Counted from the stretch's first letter, positions 52,987 through 62,294 are shown. The stretch is 64,000 bases of DNA from Paraburkholderia eburnea (GCF_002917095.1 NZ_PQGA01000027.1:1-64000), one strand, 5' to 3'. Program-made: numbers and translations. The notes: generated from the sequence alone by a model not told the origin.

Positions 52987-53175
52987 ATGAACGATACGCG
53001 CAAGAAGAACCCCACCGTTGGCGTTGGCGTGATGATCGTGGTGGTGGTGCTCATCGTCATCGGCACCGTGCTGTTCAATGCGCTGCGCAGCAAGCGCGAG
53101 TACGACGCAACGGTTGGCGCGCAGGGTTCGAGCGCCGCCGCAAGCGCGCCGCAGGCGAGCGGCGCGGCGCAATAA
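52987..53175 (+). CDS. Small single-pass membrane protein
   Basis: 62-residue protein: short basic head (MNDTRKKNPTVG), one strong hydrophobic helix (residues about 12-30), then a charged turn SKREYD and an Ala/Ser/Gln tail. Not recognised. A TAGAAT at 52945-52950 may be its -10 box, and codon use is like its neighbours. It converges on the FUSC gene. Confidence 0.6.
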   Translation: MNDTRKKNPTVGVGVMIVVVVLIVIGTVLFNALRSKREYDATVGAQGSSAAASAPQASGAAQ

Positions 53176-53198
53176 GGCGGGCGCGGTGCGCCCCGCGT

Positions 53199-55670
53199 TC
53201 ATTCCTCCGGCAGCCGGATCAGGCTCGCGTCCTTGCGAATCAGCCACGATGCCGCAAGCATCTGCTTGCACTGGTGCGCGAGCATCTTCAGATCTTGCGC
53301 AAGCTCGCTCGTGGTGCCGAGTGCACGCTCCGTCTCCACCACCAGGGTGTCGAGTTCGCGCGTCATGCGTCGCGTGATCTCGATCTGATCCTCGGGCACG
53401 GGCGTGCCCGCTTCGGCGGCGACGAGGTTCTCGCGCACGCAGTTCAACGCCTGCTCCAGCGCGTCGAGCTTCACGGCGGGCGTGAGTTGATCGGCATTGG
53501 CGGCACTGCGCAACAGCGGCGCCACTGCCGTGATCTGCGAGGCCAGCACATGGCTGCGCACCAGCAGATCGTTGAGTTCGGGCACGAACTTCTGCGCTGA
53601 TTTCGGTTCGAGCATCATGCGCTGGAACGCCTGGCCGAGGTTCGCGAAGGCGACGTGCACGTTCTTGCGCGCCAGGCGGTAGCGGAAGTCGCGCGCGAGC
53701 GTAGGCACGGCGGATCCGGCTGTCGTGGTTTGCGCGCCGGCTTGTGTCCCCTGCTGTGCACCAGGCTGCGCATTGGCCTGCGCCGAGACCTTCGCGCCGA
53801 CGGCGGCAACCGGTCCGGGCGGCGCAGTCGTTCCGGCCGCCCCTTCGAGCACGAGCGCTTTCTGTTCCTGCGCTGCCTGCGTCGCCTGCGCCGGCACGCG
53901 CGCCGACGCCTCCGTCAGCATCGGCCCGGCGAAGGCCGGCTGCGCGTTGCCCGCGCGGCCGCTCCACCACCAGCTTGCCTCCAGATAGCTGCGCGTCGCG
54001 GCGATCATGTCGTGCACGAGCTTGCCCATCAGCCGGTACTCCCAGTACGGGAACAGATGGCTCGCGCCGATCGCGATCATGCAGCCCACCACGGTGTCGA
54101 TCGCGCGCTCGCCAATGATACGCATGCTGCCTGGCGCGAGCAGATGGAACATCAGCAGCACATATGCCGAGGTGAACACGACGCTCGCCGTGTAGTTGAA
54201 GAGCAGCAGGCTGTAGCTCATCACCATCGCCGCGAACATCGACACCAGCAGCACGAGCGGCTGCTTCACGAGCAGGATCAGCGCGATGCTGGCCACGCAG
54301 CCGATCAGCGTGCCGACGATACGCTGCGCGTTGCGCTGGCGTGTGAGCGAATAGCCGGGCTTCAGGATGATGATGGTCGTCATCACGATCCAGTAGGCGT
54401 TGGTGAGCGGCAAAAGGCGTCCGAGCCAGAAGCCCGCAGCCACGGCGATCGTCACGCGCAGCGCGTGGCGAAAGCTCGGCGAGGCCATCGTGAGATTGGA
54501 GAAAATCTGCAGCCAGGAGACGCGCCGGTTGGTCACGAAGCGCGCGAGGGCTTCGTCGATGCGCAGCTCGGTTTCGGTGGTCGGCACTTCGCTCGCGAGG
54601 CTGCGGCGCATGCGGTCGATCAGGCGCGTCGCGCTCCAGATGCGCCGGAACGAGGCCGAGATCGCGGCGTAGGCCTCGGGGTCTTTGGCCGGCAGGTCGC
54701 GCCGCTTGAGCATTTCGAGTTCGAACTCGATCGCGCGCAGTTCCGCCTTCACGTTGACGTTCGCGCGCGGCGCCTCGTTCTGCAGCACGGCGAGGCCGAT
54801 GTCTTCGAGATCCGCCGCCGCCTTGCGGATCAGATCGCGATAGAACACCAGCAGATCGGAGCCGCCGAAGGTATTGCGCACGAGCGGGTAGTCGGTGTGC
54901 GCGCCCACGAACAGCTCGTGCAGATCGACCGTGTTGATGAACAGGTTGAAGTGCATCGCGCGGCGCGCATCGACGCGTCCGCTCCTGAGCTTGGGCAGAT
55001 TGCGCAGCACGATGTCGCGCGCGGCGTCCTGGCGTTCGACCGCCGCAATCTGCCTGGCGACGAGGTTGCGGTAACACTCGTCCAGATCGTTGTCGAGATC
55101 GAAAAACTGCGCGCGCGCGAGCAGATAATCGGCGCAGGCGAACACGCTTTCCGCGAGCGCCTGCTGTTCGATGCGATCGAGCATCAGACGGCTCACGAGC
55201 GTGGACCAGCCCGTGTACCAGAGCCCGCCCAGCAGAATCCACGCGGCGTTGACGAGCGCCTGGTGCGGCGTGAAATGCTCTTCGAGCGTCATCACCATCA
55301 TGAACAGCGTGGCGAAGCTGATCTGCGGCCAGCGGTTGCCGTAGACGACGATCAGCGAGAGCACGAAGGTGAGCGGCACGACCGTGGCCCAGAGCGCGAT
55401 CGGACTGAAGGTGGCCAGGCCCGTGGCGTAGGCGGAGAGAAAGCCGATCACGCTGCACGCCAGCATCTCGTTGCGCTTGTACTTGAGCGGGCCGGGCATG
55501 TCGACCACGCAGGCGCCGAGCGCGCCCGTCGAGATGGTGAAGCCCAGATCGCTCTTGTCCAGGACAAACAGGCACAGGATGGCCGGAAGCGAGATGCCGA
55601 CCGCGATGCGCAGACCGCCGTAGAAGTACTGGCTATAAAGGAATTTCCTGATTTCTACGGAGTAGCGCAT
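53199..55670 (-). CDS. FUSC-family transporter (YccS/AaeB-like)
   Basis: 823-residue inner-membrane protein with two blocks of transmembrane helices (about residues 20-160 and 395-530), each followed by a helical soluble part, the layout of the FUSC/YccS proteins related to aromatic-acid efflux AaeB and plant ALMT. A Gln/Ala/Pro-rich insert occupies residues about 571-657. The substrate is unknown, and no AaeA-like adaptor gene is next to it. Confidence 0.85.
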   Translation of the reverse strand: MRYSVEIRKFLYSQYFYGGLRIAVGISLPAILCLFVLDKSDLGFTISTGALGACVVDMPGPLKYKRNEMLACSVIGFLSAYATGLATFSPIALWATVVPLTFVLSLIVVYGNRWPQISFATLFMMVMTLEEHFTPHQALVNAAWILLGGLWYTGWSTLVSRLMLDRIEQQALAESVFACADYLLARAQFFDLDNDLDECYRNLVARQIAAVERQDAARDIVLRNLPKLRSGRVDARRAMHFNLFINTVDLHELFVGAHTDYPLVRNTFGGSDLLVFYRDLIRKAAADLEDIGLAVLQNEAPRANVNVKAELRAIEFELEMLKRRDLPAKDPEAYAAISASFRRIWSATRLIDRMRRSLASEVPTTETELRIDEALARFVTNRRVSWLQIFSNLTMASPSFRHALRVTIAVAAGFWLGRLLPLTNAYWIVMTTIIILKPGYSLTRQRNAQRIVGTLIGCVASIALILLVKQPLVLLVSMFAAMVMSYSLLLFNYTASVVFTSAYVLLMFHLLAPGSMRIIGERAIDTVVGCMIAIGASHLFPYWEYRLMGKLVHDMIAATRSYLEASWWWSGRAGNAQPAFAGPMLTEASARVPAQATQAAQEQKALVLEGAAGTTAPPGPVAAVGAKVSAQANAQPGAQQGTQAGAQTTTAGSAVPTLARDFRYRLARKNVHVAFANLGQAFQRMMLEPKSAQKFVPELNDLLVRSHVLASQITAVAPLLRSAANADQLTPAVKLDALEQALNCVRENLVAAEAGTPVPEDQIEITRRMTRELDTLVVETERALGTTSELAQDLKMLAHQCKQMLAASWLIRKDASLIRLPEE

Positions 55671-55814
55671 CGACTGCCATGGGATTCGGATGCGGCGATA
55701 AGCGCCGCGGACTGTGGCGCTGAGTTTAAATGATTTCGGGCGCGATCCGTCCGTCTCTGTATCCGTGGTTTCCCCTGCGCGCCGGTGCCCGCGCCTGCGC
55801 CTGCGCGCGCGTTC

Positions 55815-56492
55815 TCAACCCGCGGCGCCGCCTGACGGATCGGTCGAGCCGAGCGTCGATGCACCGCCCAGCAGTCCGTGCGTGCCGCGAATGCGGCGCA
55901 TGCGCGTGCGATACCAGAAAGTCCACGCAAGCAGGGCGCCGAACATGCAGTAACCGAGGATCGGCGAGACGACCAGAAAGCGCTCGATCGGCCAGGTGGC
56001 GGCCAGATACGTGCGCAGCGAGGCGTCGGCGATCAGGCCCGCGCCCCACACGAATGTGAGCAGGCGCATGGCCGCGACGAAGCTGGGGTTCTCGCTCCAG
56101 AGCTGTTCGAGCCGTCCGGCGCCTTCGCTCGTTTCGCGCGCGATCGTGGCGCGCGTGAGATAGAACACAATCGGGCGTCGCGCCAGCAGGGAAAGCAGGA
56201 ACGTCACGCCGATCGCGCCCGTGGAGAAGCTCTCGCGCATCAGCAGCGCGCGCGTGCCGCCGCCGAAAGCCATCGCGACCAGCGACAGGACGATGCCGAG
56301 CAGAATCACCGCCGAGAGCGCATCGACGCGCCGGAACCGCACCAGTTCGACGATGGTCCACGCCAGCGGCGGAACCGCCGAGGCAATCAGGCCGCCAGGT
56401 TCGCCCCAATACGGTTGGGCCAGCCGGTACGCGACCCAGGGCAGCAGCAGATTGACCGCCAGTTCGGCGACGAATGCTGGACGCACTTTCAT
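55815..56492 (-). CDS. VC0807-type integral membrane protein
   Basis: 225-residue membrane protein with about six hydrophobic segments and motifs resembling the VC0807 group related to septation protein A (ELAVNLLLPWVAYRLAQPYWG at the N-terminus, FSTGAIGVTFLLSLLARRPIVFYLTRA in the middle). Function is unknown. The family name is given from pattern memory and is only moderately certain. Confidence 0.65.
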   Translation of the reverse strand: MKVRPAFVAELAVNLLLPWVAYRLAQPYWGEPGGLIASAVPPLAWTIVELVRFRRVDALSAVILLGIVLSLVAMAFGGGTRALLMRESFSTGAIGVTFLLSLLARRPIVFYLTRATIARETSEGAGRLEQLWSENPSFVAAMRLLTFVWGAGLIADASLRTYLAATWPIERFLVVSPILGYCMFGALLAWTFWYRTRMRRIRGTHGLLGGASTLGSTDPSGGAAG

Positions 56493-56732
56493 GGGATGCG
56501 CTCTCCATAAAAAAGATGAACAAAGTATGGTTCAAGCGCCGTGACTCGGCAAACGGGCCTTGCCGGGGCGCCCGGAACGCGCGCGGAACAAATCGTCTGC
56601 GCTGATGCATCTGGCGTGCCTGGGCAAGGCTGCGGCTTGTCAGGGCGCATATCGCGGCATGGCGCTTCATGCGACACTGCGAGGCTTCCGGACCTGATGC
56701 CACAGGCCGTATCCAGTCATTCCCCAGCCGCC

Positions 56733-57137
56733 ATGTCCGACCGCCTGTCCATCCTGCCGAATGAAGTCGAACTCGTCGCCGTGCGTGCGCAGGGCGCGGG
56801 CGGCCAGAACGTCAACAAGGTATCGAGCGCGATCCATCTGCGCTTCGATATTCGCGCCTCGTCGCTGCCCGAGGTCATCAAGATGCGCCTGCTCGCGCTC
56901 GCCGACCGGCGTATCACGCACGAGGGCGTCGTCATCATCAAGTCGCAGGAGTACCGCACCCAGGAGCAGAACCGCGCGGCCGCGCTCGCGCGCCTCGATG
57001 CGCTGATCGAAAGCGTGAGCGTGACGCGCAAGGCGCGTGTGGCGACCCGGCCCACGCGCGGGTCGAAGCTGCGTCGTCTCGACGGCAAGGCGCGTCGCAG
57101 CGAGGTCAAGACGGGGCGTCAGCGCGTGACGGAGTGA
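56733..57137 (+). CDS. arfB: Alternative ribosome-rescue factor ArfB (YaeJ)
   Basis: 134-residue class-I release-factor-like protein. The catalytic GGQ is at residues 23-25 in RAQGAGGQNVNKVSSAIHLRF, and the C-terminus (from about residue 100) is strongly basic, as in YaeJ where the tail enters the empty mRNA channel. ArfB hydrolyses peptidyl-tRNA on ribosomes stalled at the end of broken mRNA. It is close to the 140 residues of the E. coli protein. The 240 bases before it show no gene. Confidence 0.92.
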   Translation: MSDRLSILPNEVELVAVRAQGAGGQNVNKVSSAIHLRFDIRASSLPEVIKMRLLALADRRITHEGVVIIKSQEYRTQEQNRAAALARLDALIESVSVTRKARVATRPTRGSKLRRLDGKARRSEVKTGRQRVTE

Positions 57138-57260
57138 GCGCGAGGGTACTGATGGTGCGTACGCGGGTGTACGCAAGGCGCAGGCGGGAAGTGCGCAAGA
57201 GCAGGCGGCGCGCGCGCGAAGGTGGGCGGGTGCGGGCGCGAGCCGCCGCTTGAAGCGTAT

Positions 57261-57521
57261 TTAATGCGTGGTATCGGGCACGTCGAGGATCAGGATGATG
57301 GTCCAGTCGGCGTCGCCTTCGTGGTGATACTGGCGCTCCGCGACGATGAACGGCTGCTGCTTGCCTTCCGGCCCGAGGAACAGCACGTCGCCTTCCATCG
57401 GGAGGCATTCGACCGGGGGCAGCGCGAGGAAAGCCTCGGCGCCCTTGCCGCGCGGCATCAGCTTTTCGATCTTGCGGGATGCCGCTTCGGTCCATTCGAT
57501 GTCGAGCTGGATGTTGCTCAT
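57261..57521 (-). CDS. Small conserved-looking protein of unknown function
   Basis: 86-residue soluble protein (MSNIQLDIEWTEAASRKIEKL...). It is acidic, with VECLPMEGDVLFLG and WTIILILDVPD, giving a likely beta-rich fold. Not recognised. The ATG at 57521 follows GAAACATCC on its strand, a weak ribosome site, but codon use is strongly coding-like. It lies 133 bases from the previous minus-strand terminator. Confidence 0.65.
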   Translation of the reverse strand: MSNIQLDIEWTEAASRKIEKLMPRGKGAEAFLALPPVECLPMEGDVLFLGPEGKQQPFIVAERQYHHEGDADWTIILILDVPDTTH

Positions 57522-57654
57522 GGATGTTTCTCCGCGCGAGTCGCGCACAAAAGTAGGGGATTTCGAGGTGCGCGACTTTAGCATAACCCGCGCGCGCGCC
57601 GCCCAGTGGGCGCGTTGGCGCGCCATCCTCATGCGCTGCATGCGGCGGATATAA

Positions 57655-57687
57655 AAAAGCCGAGGCCGGGAACCGGCGTCGGCTTTT
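57655..57687 (-). terminator. Terminator of the His-rich protein gene
   Basis: Stem AAAAGCCGA (57655-57663) and TCGGCTTTT (57679-57687) with an inner GCCGG/CCGGC. On the minus strand it runs into TTTTTTAT. It lies 44 bases after the stop of the gene ending at 57731, and also has a T-run on the plus side. Confidence 0.85.
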
Positions 57688-57730
57688 CGGGCGTTGCGCA
57701 ACGCGTCCCCAGGGACGCTGTGCCGGCGCT

Positions 57731-57976
57731 TTATTGATCCGCCTTCGGCGGCGCCTTGTGATGCGGGTGGCCACCTTTCTTGTGGTGTTTCATCGGTTCT
57801 TCGGCCGGTGCTTCCGATCGGGCTTGCTGGCGCGCCTGGAGATCCTGCGCGCGCTGCTCGATGTCGGCGGCCTTGGCCGGATCGGTGCTCATGATGACGC
57901 CGTTATCCGATTGTGCATAAGCGGCGCCCGTCAGTGCGGACAGCGAAATCAGGACTGCGAGGGACACTTTTTTCAT
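57731..57976 (-). CDS. Small exported His-rich protein
   Basis: 81-residue protein with a clear signal peptide (MKKVSLAVLISLSALTGAAYA) and a mature part ending in KHHKKGGHPHHKAPPK. The His cluster suggests metal binding in the periplasm, an inference. GGAGG lies five bases before the ATG. It stands alone with its own terminator. No family is recognised. Confidence 0.7.
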   Translation of the reverse strand: MKKVSLAVLISLSALTGAAYAQSDNGVIMSTDPAKAADIEQRAQDLQARQQARSEAPAEEPMKHHKKGGHPHHKAPPKADQ

Positions 57977-58198
57977 CACTACCTCCGAAGGAGCGGTTTA
58001 TGGACCCAGCTGGTGCCTGCCGAGCAGGATAAGGCACGTCATTCTAACGATCCTGAAGTCGTTCCCGATGACGCGGCGTAAGGTTCGGGTGCGTTTGACA
58101 ACGCCTTGGCTATCGTCGGATACATCCTGGCACATCTGACCCGATCACGATTGCGACGTGCCCGCGATCCGTCGCTGATGGGCCTGTGCCGCTGGACC

Positions 58199-59056
58199 TC
58201 AAAACCAGCCAAGCCTGAGGTAGACGTGAAATTGCGCAATCCCGATCAATTCGTGCAAGGCGGTTTCGGCGTTGCGAAGATTCCCCAGGCGCGGCCAGAG
58301 GCCCAGACGCACGTGCCGTACTTCGGACACCGCCGGCACGGGATGCATCCCGAAGCGCTCGAAGTCGAGCATCGCGCGTGCCATGTGATAGGCGGAGGTT
58401 ACGACGAAGAGGGTATCCGCGCGCTGGGCGTGCACGATGGGCGCGACATTGCGCGCGTTTTGCCAGGTGGTGAGACTCGTATTTTCGAGCACGAGATCGC
58501 CGCGCCTGATGCCTGCATGCAGTAGCCACGGGGCGTAGGTATCGGCTTCGCTCGCGTCGTGATGCTGCGGATTGCCGCCGCTCGCGATGACCTTGCAGGC
58601 GCCGCCGGCGGCGAGGCAGCGCGCCTGCAGCGCCGCCGTCAGCGCGATGCGCGCATAGACATCGTGCTGCGGGGCGAGCGAGCCGTCGCGCAGCACGTCG
58701 GTGCCGCCGCCCAGCATGACGATGGCGGTGCGTGCGCCAAACGCCGCTGCCGTTGGCGCGCCGGGATCGTAGGGACTGCGATACGCCGCAGGCTGAGCCA
58801 GATCGAGCAGCGGCTTCGCGAGCCAGCCCGACGCGAGCAGCCAGAAAAAGACGACAGCCGTGAGCGCTACAGCCCGACGTACCCGGCGCCACAGCACGAG
58901 CAGCGCAAAAAATAGCGCAAATATTCCGAATAGAATCAATTTGAATGAGGTAACGTATTGATTTCGGGATGAAGCGTGTCTCGTACGCGTGAGCGGCAGG
59001 AACGCCGCCACGACGATGATGCCGGAAGCCACGGCCTCGCGCGGTGAGCGCTCCAT
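58199..59056 (-). CDS. YdcF/DUF218-family membrane protein
   Basis: 285 residues as listed. The core (residues about 90-270) is a DUF218 domain: TAIVMLGGGTDVLRDG, VIASGGNPQHHDASEAD, ENTSLTTWQNARNVAP and VTSAYHMARAMLDFERFG. One or two TM helices precede it. Relatives such as ElyC act in cell-envelope glycan maintenance. The start is uncertain: an ATG at 59056 is listed, but a TTG at 58939 just before the first clear TM helix is also possible. Confidence 0.8.
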   Translation of the reverse strand: MERSPREAVASGIIVVAAFLPLTRTRHASSRNQYVTSFKLILFGIFALFFALLVLWRRVRRAVALTAVVFFWLLASGWLAKPLLDLAQPAAYRSPYDPGAPTAAAFGARTAIVMLGGGTDVLRDGSLAPQHDVYARIALTAALQARCLAAGGACKVIASGGNPQHHDASEADTYAPWLLHAGIRRGDLVLENTSLTTWQNARNVAPIVHAQRADTLFVVTSAYHMARAMLDFERFGMHPVPAVSEVRHVRLGLWPRLGNLRNAETALHELIGIAQFHVYLRLGWF

Positions 59057-59254
59057 GAGAGCCGCTGGCGTTGCCCGACGCTTTCGCGGGGACCCGAATA
59101 ACCTGCAGTCCGTGCCACGGCGCAGGATATCGGCAGGGCGCGTGGCGGGCAGCCTGGGGCGGACAGCTCCGGACTGACAGCCGCGCAGCGCTTGCCGACA
59201 TTGCGCCGCAGCAGGCTCAATGGCAGCAGGACTGCATTTTAAGAAAGAAGTGAG

Positions 59255-59578
59255 ATGACCACGTATTCCAACGAAGCAGTACTCGAAGCCTTGCGGCGGG
59301 TGCAGTATCGGCAGGTCCCGTGGGCGCGCAGTCCCAGAGTGTTCCAACATCTGCGTAACCTTGGCCTGATGGATACCGTCAGGCAGCGCACCGTCGCTCC
59401 CGCTCCGGGTTTTCACGCTCCCGTCGATATCGCCGTGCTGACCGATCGCGGCCGCGCCGAATTTGCGCGCCTGGCTCGCGACGAGCGCACGCTCCAGTGG
59501 ACCGACCAGCGTACCGCCGACTATGTCGCCGAGGCGCTCGCCCAATCGTCCGACGCCACAGGCTCCGCCACTTTATAG
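59255..59578 (+). CDS. Small soluble protein of unknown function
   Basis: 107-residue protein (MTTYSNEAVLEALRRVQYRQ...). Its order of helices and the segment VDIAVLTDRGRAEFARLARDE suggest a winged-helix-like fold, but it cannot be assigned. GAAAGAAGTGAG before the ATG gives a fair ribosome site. It is divergent from the YdcF gene and has its own frame statistics. A hairpin follows. Confidence 0.6.
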   Translation: MTTYSNEAVLEALRRVQYRQVPWARSPRVFQHLRNLGLMDTVRQRTVAPAPGFHAPVDIAVLTDRGRAEFARLARDERTLQWTDQRTADYVAEALAQSSDATGSATL

Positions 59579-59584
59579 CCGGCC

Positions 59585-59614
59585 AAAAAAAAGCCCGTAT
59601 CGAAAGATACGGGC
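59585..59614 (-). terminator. Terminator on the minus strand
   Basis: Stem GCCCGTATC (59593-59601) and GATACGGGC (59606-59614), loop GAAA. The A-run 59585-59592 makes a U-run on the minus strand, so it ends transcription from the gene at 59815-60138. On the plus strand it may still mark the 3' end of the 107-residue gene. Confidence 0.8.
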
Positions 59615-59814
59615 CTACCGGAATTACTGCTGCCACGCTGTGCTTAATGGCAATAGATAGACTGCGCGCCTGCGCGGTGGTTCCCGTCATCGTCACGCCT
59701 TCGACATCTCATCGACACGGCGACGGCGTGTAATGACCTGTTCCCGCTCCTTGATCTATTTCACGTGACTGCACTGCCGTGCAGGCCGGCACGCGCGCGC
59801 TTAACTAATCCGGG

Positions 59815-60138
59815 TCAATGCCCCATCTCATGGCGTGCGCGCGGCGCCTCGGGGCGCGTCGGCGGGCTGCGGCGCGCGTTATTGACGATATCGCCGCGCA
59901 GGTCGCCACGCGGAACCGGCGCAGCGGCATTGTCGGCGGCCCGGTTGCCGGTGGGCGGCCACGCGTGTGCGCCGGTTCGCGCGATGGGCCAGTGGGCGGC
60001 GCCGGGTTGCGGCGGCTGGGCCGAAGCGTCGTCCGAAAGCCACGACGCCACCTGGACGGGCAGCGCGAGCGACGCAAGCAAGGCGAGGGCGGACAGCGAA
60101 ACCATGATGCCCCGATTGCGCAGAGTCATGGATTTCAT
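59815..60138 (-). CDS. Small exported or membrane-anchored protein
   Basis: 107-residue protein with a basic start and one hydrophobic helix (residues about 12-30: VSLSALALLASLALPVQV), then a Pro/Ala/Arg-rich tail. Not recognised. GGAGG lies close to the ATG at 60138, and the gene has an AT-rich promoter-like region and a terminator of its own. Confidence 0.6.
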   Translation of the reverse strand: MKSMTLRNRGIMVSLSALALLASLALPVQVASWLSDDASAQPPQPGAAHWPIARTGAHAWPPTGNRAADNAAAPVPRGDLRGDIVNNARRSPPTRPEAPRARHEMGH

Positions 60139-60504
60139 ATGGCCTCCCGTCAGCGCGGGGATTGGATGTAGGTGAACATGCCTCTAAGGTACGGGCGAGC
60201 GCGAAAGCATGTTGTAAATATTGGTAAATAGATGTATCGCGCGCGTCGATTCGCGCACTCGGCGGGATGGCGGCGGAAATTAGAGGTGGGATGCTAATGC
60301 GCGATGAATCGCGCCCTGGTGTGGCGGGCGGACAACGCTGAAATCAGGATGCCGGCGGCCAGGCGCCGCGGGAAATGGTCAGCCGGGCGCAAGGTGCGCC
60401 CGGCAAATAGCACGTGAGGATTCAGACCGGGCGTATTCGCGCCCACCGGATCGAGTCGCTTTGAAGCTCATTCAAAGCCGGCTCAAACCCGGTTCAAAGC
60501 CACA
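60139..60504. promoter_or_regulatory. Intergenic region, promoter of the small exported protein
   Basis: 366 bases with no gene seen. The AT-rich part near 60211-60235 should hold the promoter of the minus-strand gene. Near 60465-60510 the sequence TCAAAGCC and close variants recur four times; their meaning is unclear. Confidence 0.45.
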
Positions 60505-60906
60505 TCAAGCCATCTTGACCGGCGCGCGCCACGATTCCGGATTGGTCCAGAAGGCGCCGCGCAGGCGGTCGCGGCTCGGCGGTGCGGGCGGCTTGGTGGC
60601 CGTCGCGCCAATACGTCCGCGCAGCGAAATTTCGCGGCCGCTCGTGCCCAGGCGCTTCACGATTTCGGCGAGCGTGCCGTCGGCCTGCCATTCGTCGAAG
60701 CGGCGGCGGCAGGTGGGCGGCGAGGGGTAGCGGCCCGGCAGCTTGGACCAGCCTTCACCCGTCGACAGTACCCAAAGCACTGCGTTGACCACGGCACGCG
60801 CTTCGACGCGAGGCCGTCCGCGGCGCTCGCTTCGTGCGGGTTCCGCACAAAACAAAGCCTCGACCAGGGCCCATTCGTTATCTCTCAAATCGTCGAACAG
60901 CATCAT
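60505..60906 (-). CDS. Transposase-like DUF4096 protein, no catalytic domain
   Basis: 133-residue protein matching the DUF4096 (IS5-family N-terminal) domain: LRDNEWALVEALF, RRGRPRVEARAVVNAVLWVL, STGEGWSKLPGRYPSPPTCRRRFDEW. The DDE nuclease part is absent and the frame ends in its own stop, with no inverted repeats seen. GAGGTG lies six bases before the ATG. It is probably a domesticated DNA-binding protein rather than an active element, though a decayed insertion is possible. Confidence 0.75.
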   Translation of the reverse strand: MMLFDDLRDNEWALVEALFCAEPARSERRGRPRVEARAVVNAVLWVLSTGEGWSKLPGRYPSPPTCRRRFDEWQADGTLAEIVKRLGTSGREISLRGRIGATATKPPAPPSRDRLRGAFWTNPESWRAPVKMA

Positions 60907-61290
60907 GTTTCACCTCAGCGAAGCTATCTCCGGTGCGCTGCCCCGCGCTGCGCACTCTTCATGTACATCCGGCCGGTTGGCGGAGTACCAGGCGGAATCG
61001 GTTGGGACGGGCCAGTCTCATCAAGCATCGGACCGTCCGCCGATCCTGTGTCTGCCTTAATGCGAGAAGCGTGCCAGCTCACACGCTTTCGTCTCGAAGC
61101 CGCGTGGCATCAAGCCCGCGCGGGTGCTTGCCAGGGGCGTATGAGACTCGAAAACGCATCACCGGGAAATCGGGACAATCACCAATCTTGTGCAAACAGG
61201 CCCGCCAGGCGTGCGTTTTCGGTGTATTGCTGCACTGCGGAGAACAATTGCCCGACAGATTCACCGTGCTGTAACGATCCAGCAAGGGTC
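60907..61290. other. Intergenic region before the LysR gene
   Basis: About 384 bases with no gene on either strand that I can support. Possible promoters of the divergent DUF4096 and LysR genes lie at its ends. Confidence 0.45.
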
Positions 61291-61319
61291 TAAAATCGCA
61301 TGAAACAAAACGATTCATG
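61291..61319 (+). promoter_or_regulatory. Promoter and palindromic operator of the LysR gene
   Basis: TAAAAT at 61291-61296 is a likely -10 box. Just after it CATGAA (61299-61304) and TTCATG (61314-61319) form a perfect inverted repeat with a nine-base centre, over the expected transcription start. This suggests autorepression. Confidence 0.5.
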
Positions 61320-61329
61320 AGGTAAGCAG

Positions 61330-62232
61330 ATGAATGTGACGTTGCGGCAGTTGCGGGTGTTCATCGAGGTCGCGCGCCTGCAGAGCTTCAGCCGCGCCGG
61401 GGACGAGATCGGCCTGACGCAGTCGGCGGTGAGCCGTTGTGTGCGCGAACTCGAAGCGGAGATGGGCGTGAAGCTCGTCGATCGCACCACGCGCGACGTG
61501 CAGCTGACCGACGTGGGCGCCAACCTGATCGCGACGATTCCGCGCCTGATCGGCGATCTGGACGACGCGCTGCGCGAGATCCGCGAAATCGGCGAGCAGC
61601 GGCGCGGCCGCGTGGTGGTGGCGGCGAGCCCGACCGTCGCCTGCCGGCTGATGCCCGAGGTGGTGGCGGCGTGCGGTCGGCAGTTTCCTTACGTCACGCT
61701 TGGCCTGCGCGATGATGTGCAGAGCGACGTGTTGCGCAAGGTGCGCTCGGGCGAGGTGGATTTCGGCGTCGTGATCGGACCCTTCGTCGGCGCGCTGGCG
61801 GCGGAGGATCTCGAAACCGAGTTGCTGGCGAAAGACTCGTTTTGCGTGGTCGTGCGCGGCGATCATCCGCTCGCGGCCCGCGACGAGGTGCCGTGGAAGG
61901 CGCTCGACGGCGAGCGCCTCGTGATGCTCGATCACGCCTCGGGCAGTCGTCCGCTGATCGACGCGGTGATGCACGAGCAGGGCGTCAACGCGCGAATCGT
62001 GCAGGAACTGGGGCATCCGGCGACCGTGTTCGGGCTGGTGGAGGCGGGCGTGGGCGTGAGCGTACTGCCCTGGCTTGCGTTGCCGGTGCCCGCCGGATCG
62101 TCGCTGCTGGCGCGCTCGCTGGTGCCGCGCGCCGAGCGCACGGTCGAACTCGTGCGGCGGCGCGACCGCTCGCTGTCGCCGGCCGCCGAAGCCGTCTGGA
62201 CGTTGATCCGCGAGCTGGGCGGCGATCGCTGA
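61330..62232 (+). CDS. LysR-family transcriptional regulator
   Basis: 300-residue regulator: helix-turn-helix (LRQLRVFIEVARLQSFSRAGDEIGLTQSAVSRCVRELEAEMG) and a two-lobe effector domain from about residue 90 (GRVVVAASPTVACRLMPEVV). GAGGTAAGC precedes the ATG. The aminotransferase follows after 62 bases on the same strand, possibly co-transcribed with it or its target. Confidence 0.9.
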   Translation: MNVTLRQLRVFIEVARLQSFSRAGDEIGLTQSAVSRCVRELEAEMGVKLVDRTTRDVQLTDVGANLIATIPRLIGDLDDALREIREIGEQRRGRVVVAASPTVACRLMPEVVAACGRQFPYVTLGLRDDVQSDVLRKVRSGEVDFGVVIGPFVGALAAEDLETELLAKDSFCVVVRGDHPLAARDEVPWKALDGERLVMLDHASGSRPLIDAVMHEQGVNARIVQELGHPATVFGLVEAGVGVSVLPWLALPVPAGSSLLARSLVPRAERTVELVRRRDRSLSPAAEAVWTLIRELGGDR

Positions 62233-62294
62233 GGGCAGGCGGCGCTACACTGATGCACTCCCGACGTAGGCCTATACCTCTCACGGAACCCTCG

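Noticed and set aside
58939..59545. Long N-terminal extension of the YdcF-like protein
   Set aside because: The upstream part crosses the start of the divergent 107-residue gene and lacks codon bias on this strand.
60505..60906. Intact IS5 insertion sequence
   Set aside because: No DDE domain, no terminal inverted repeats and no target-site duplication were found around it.
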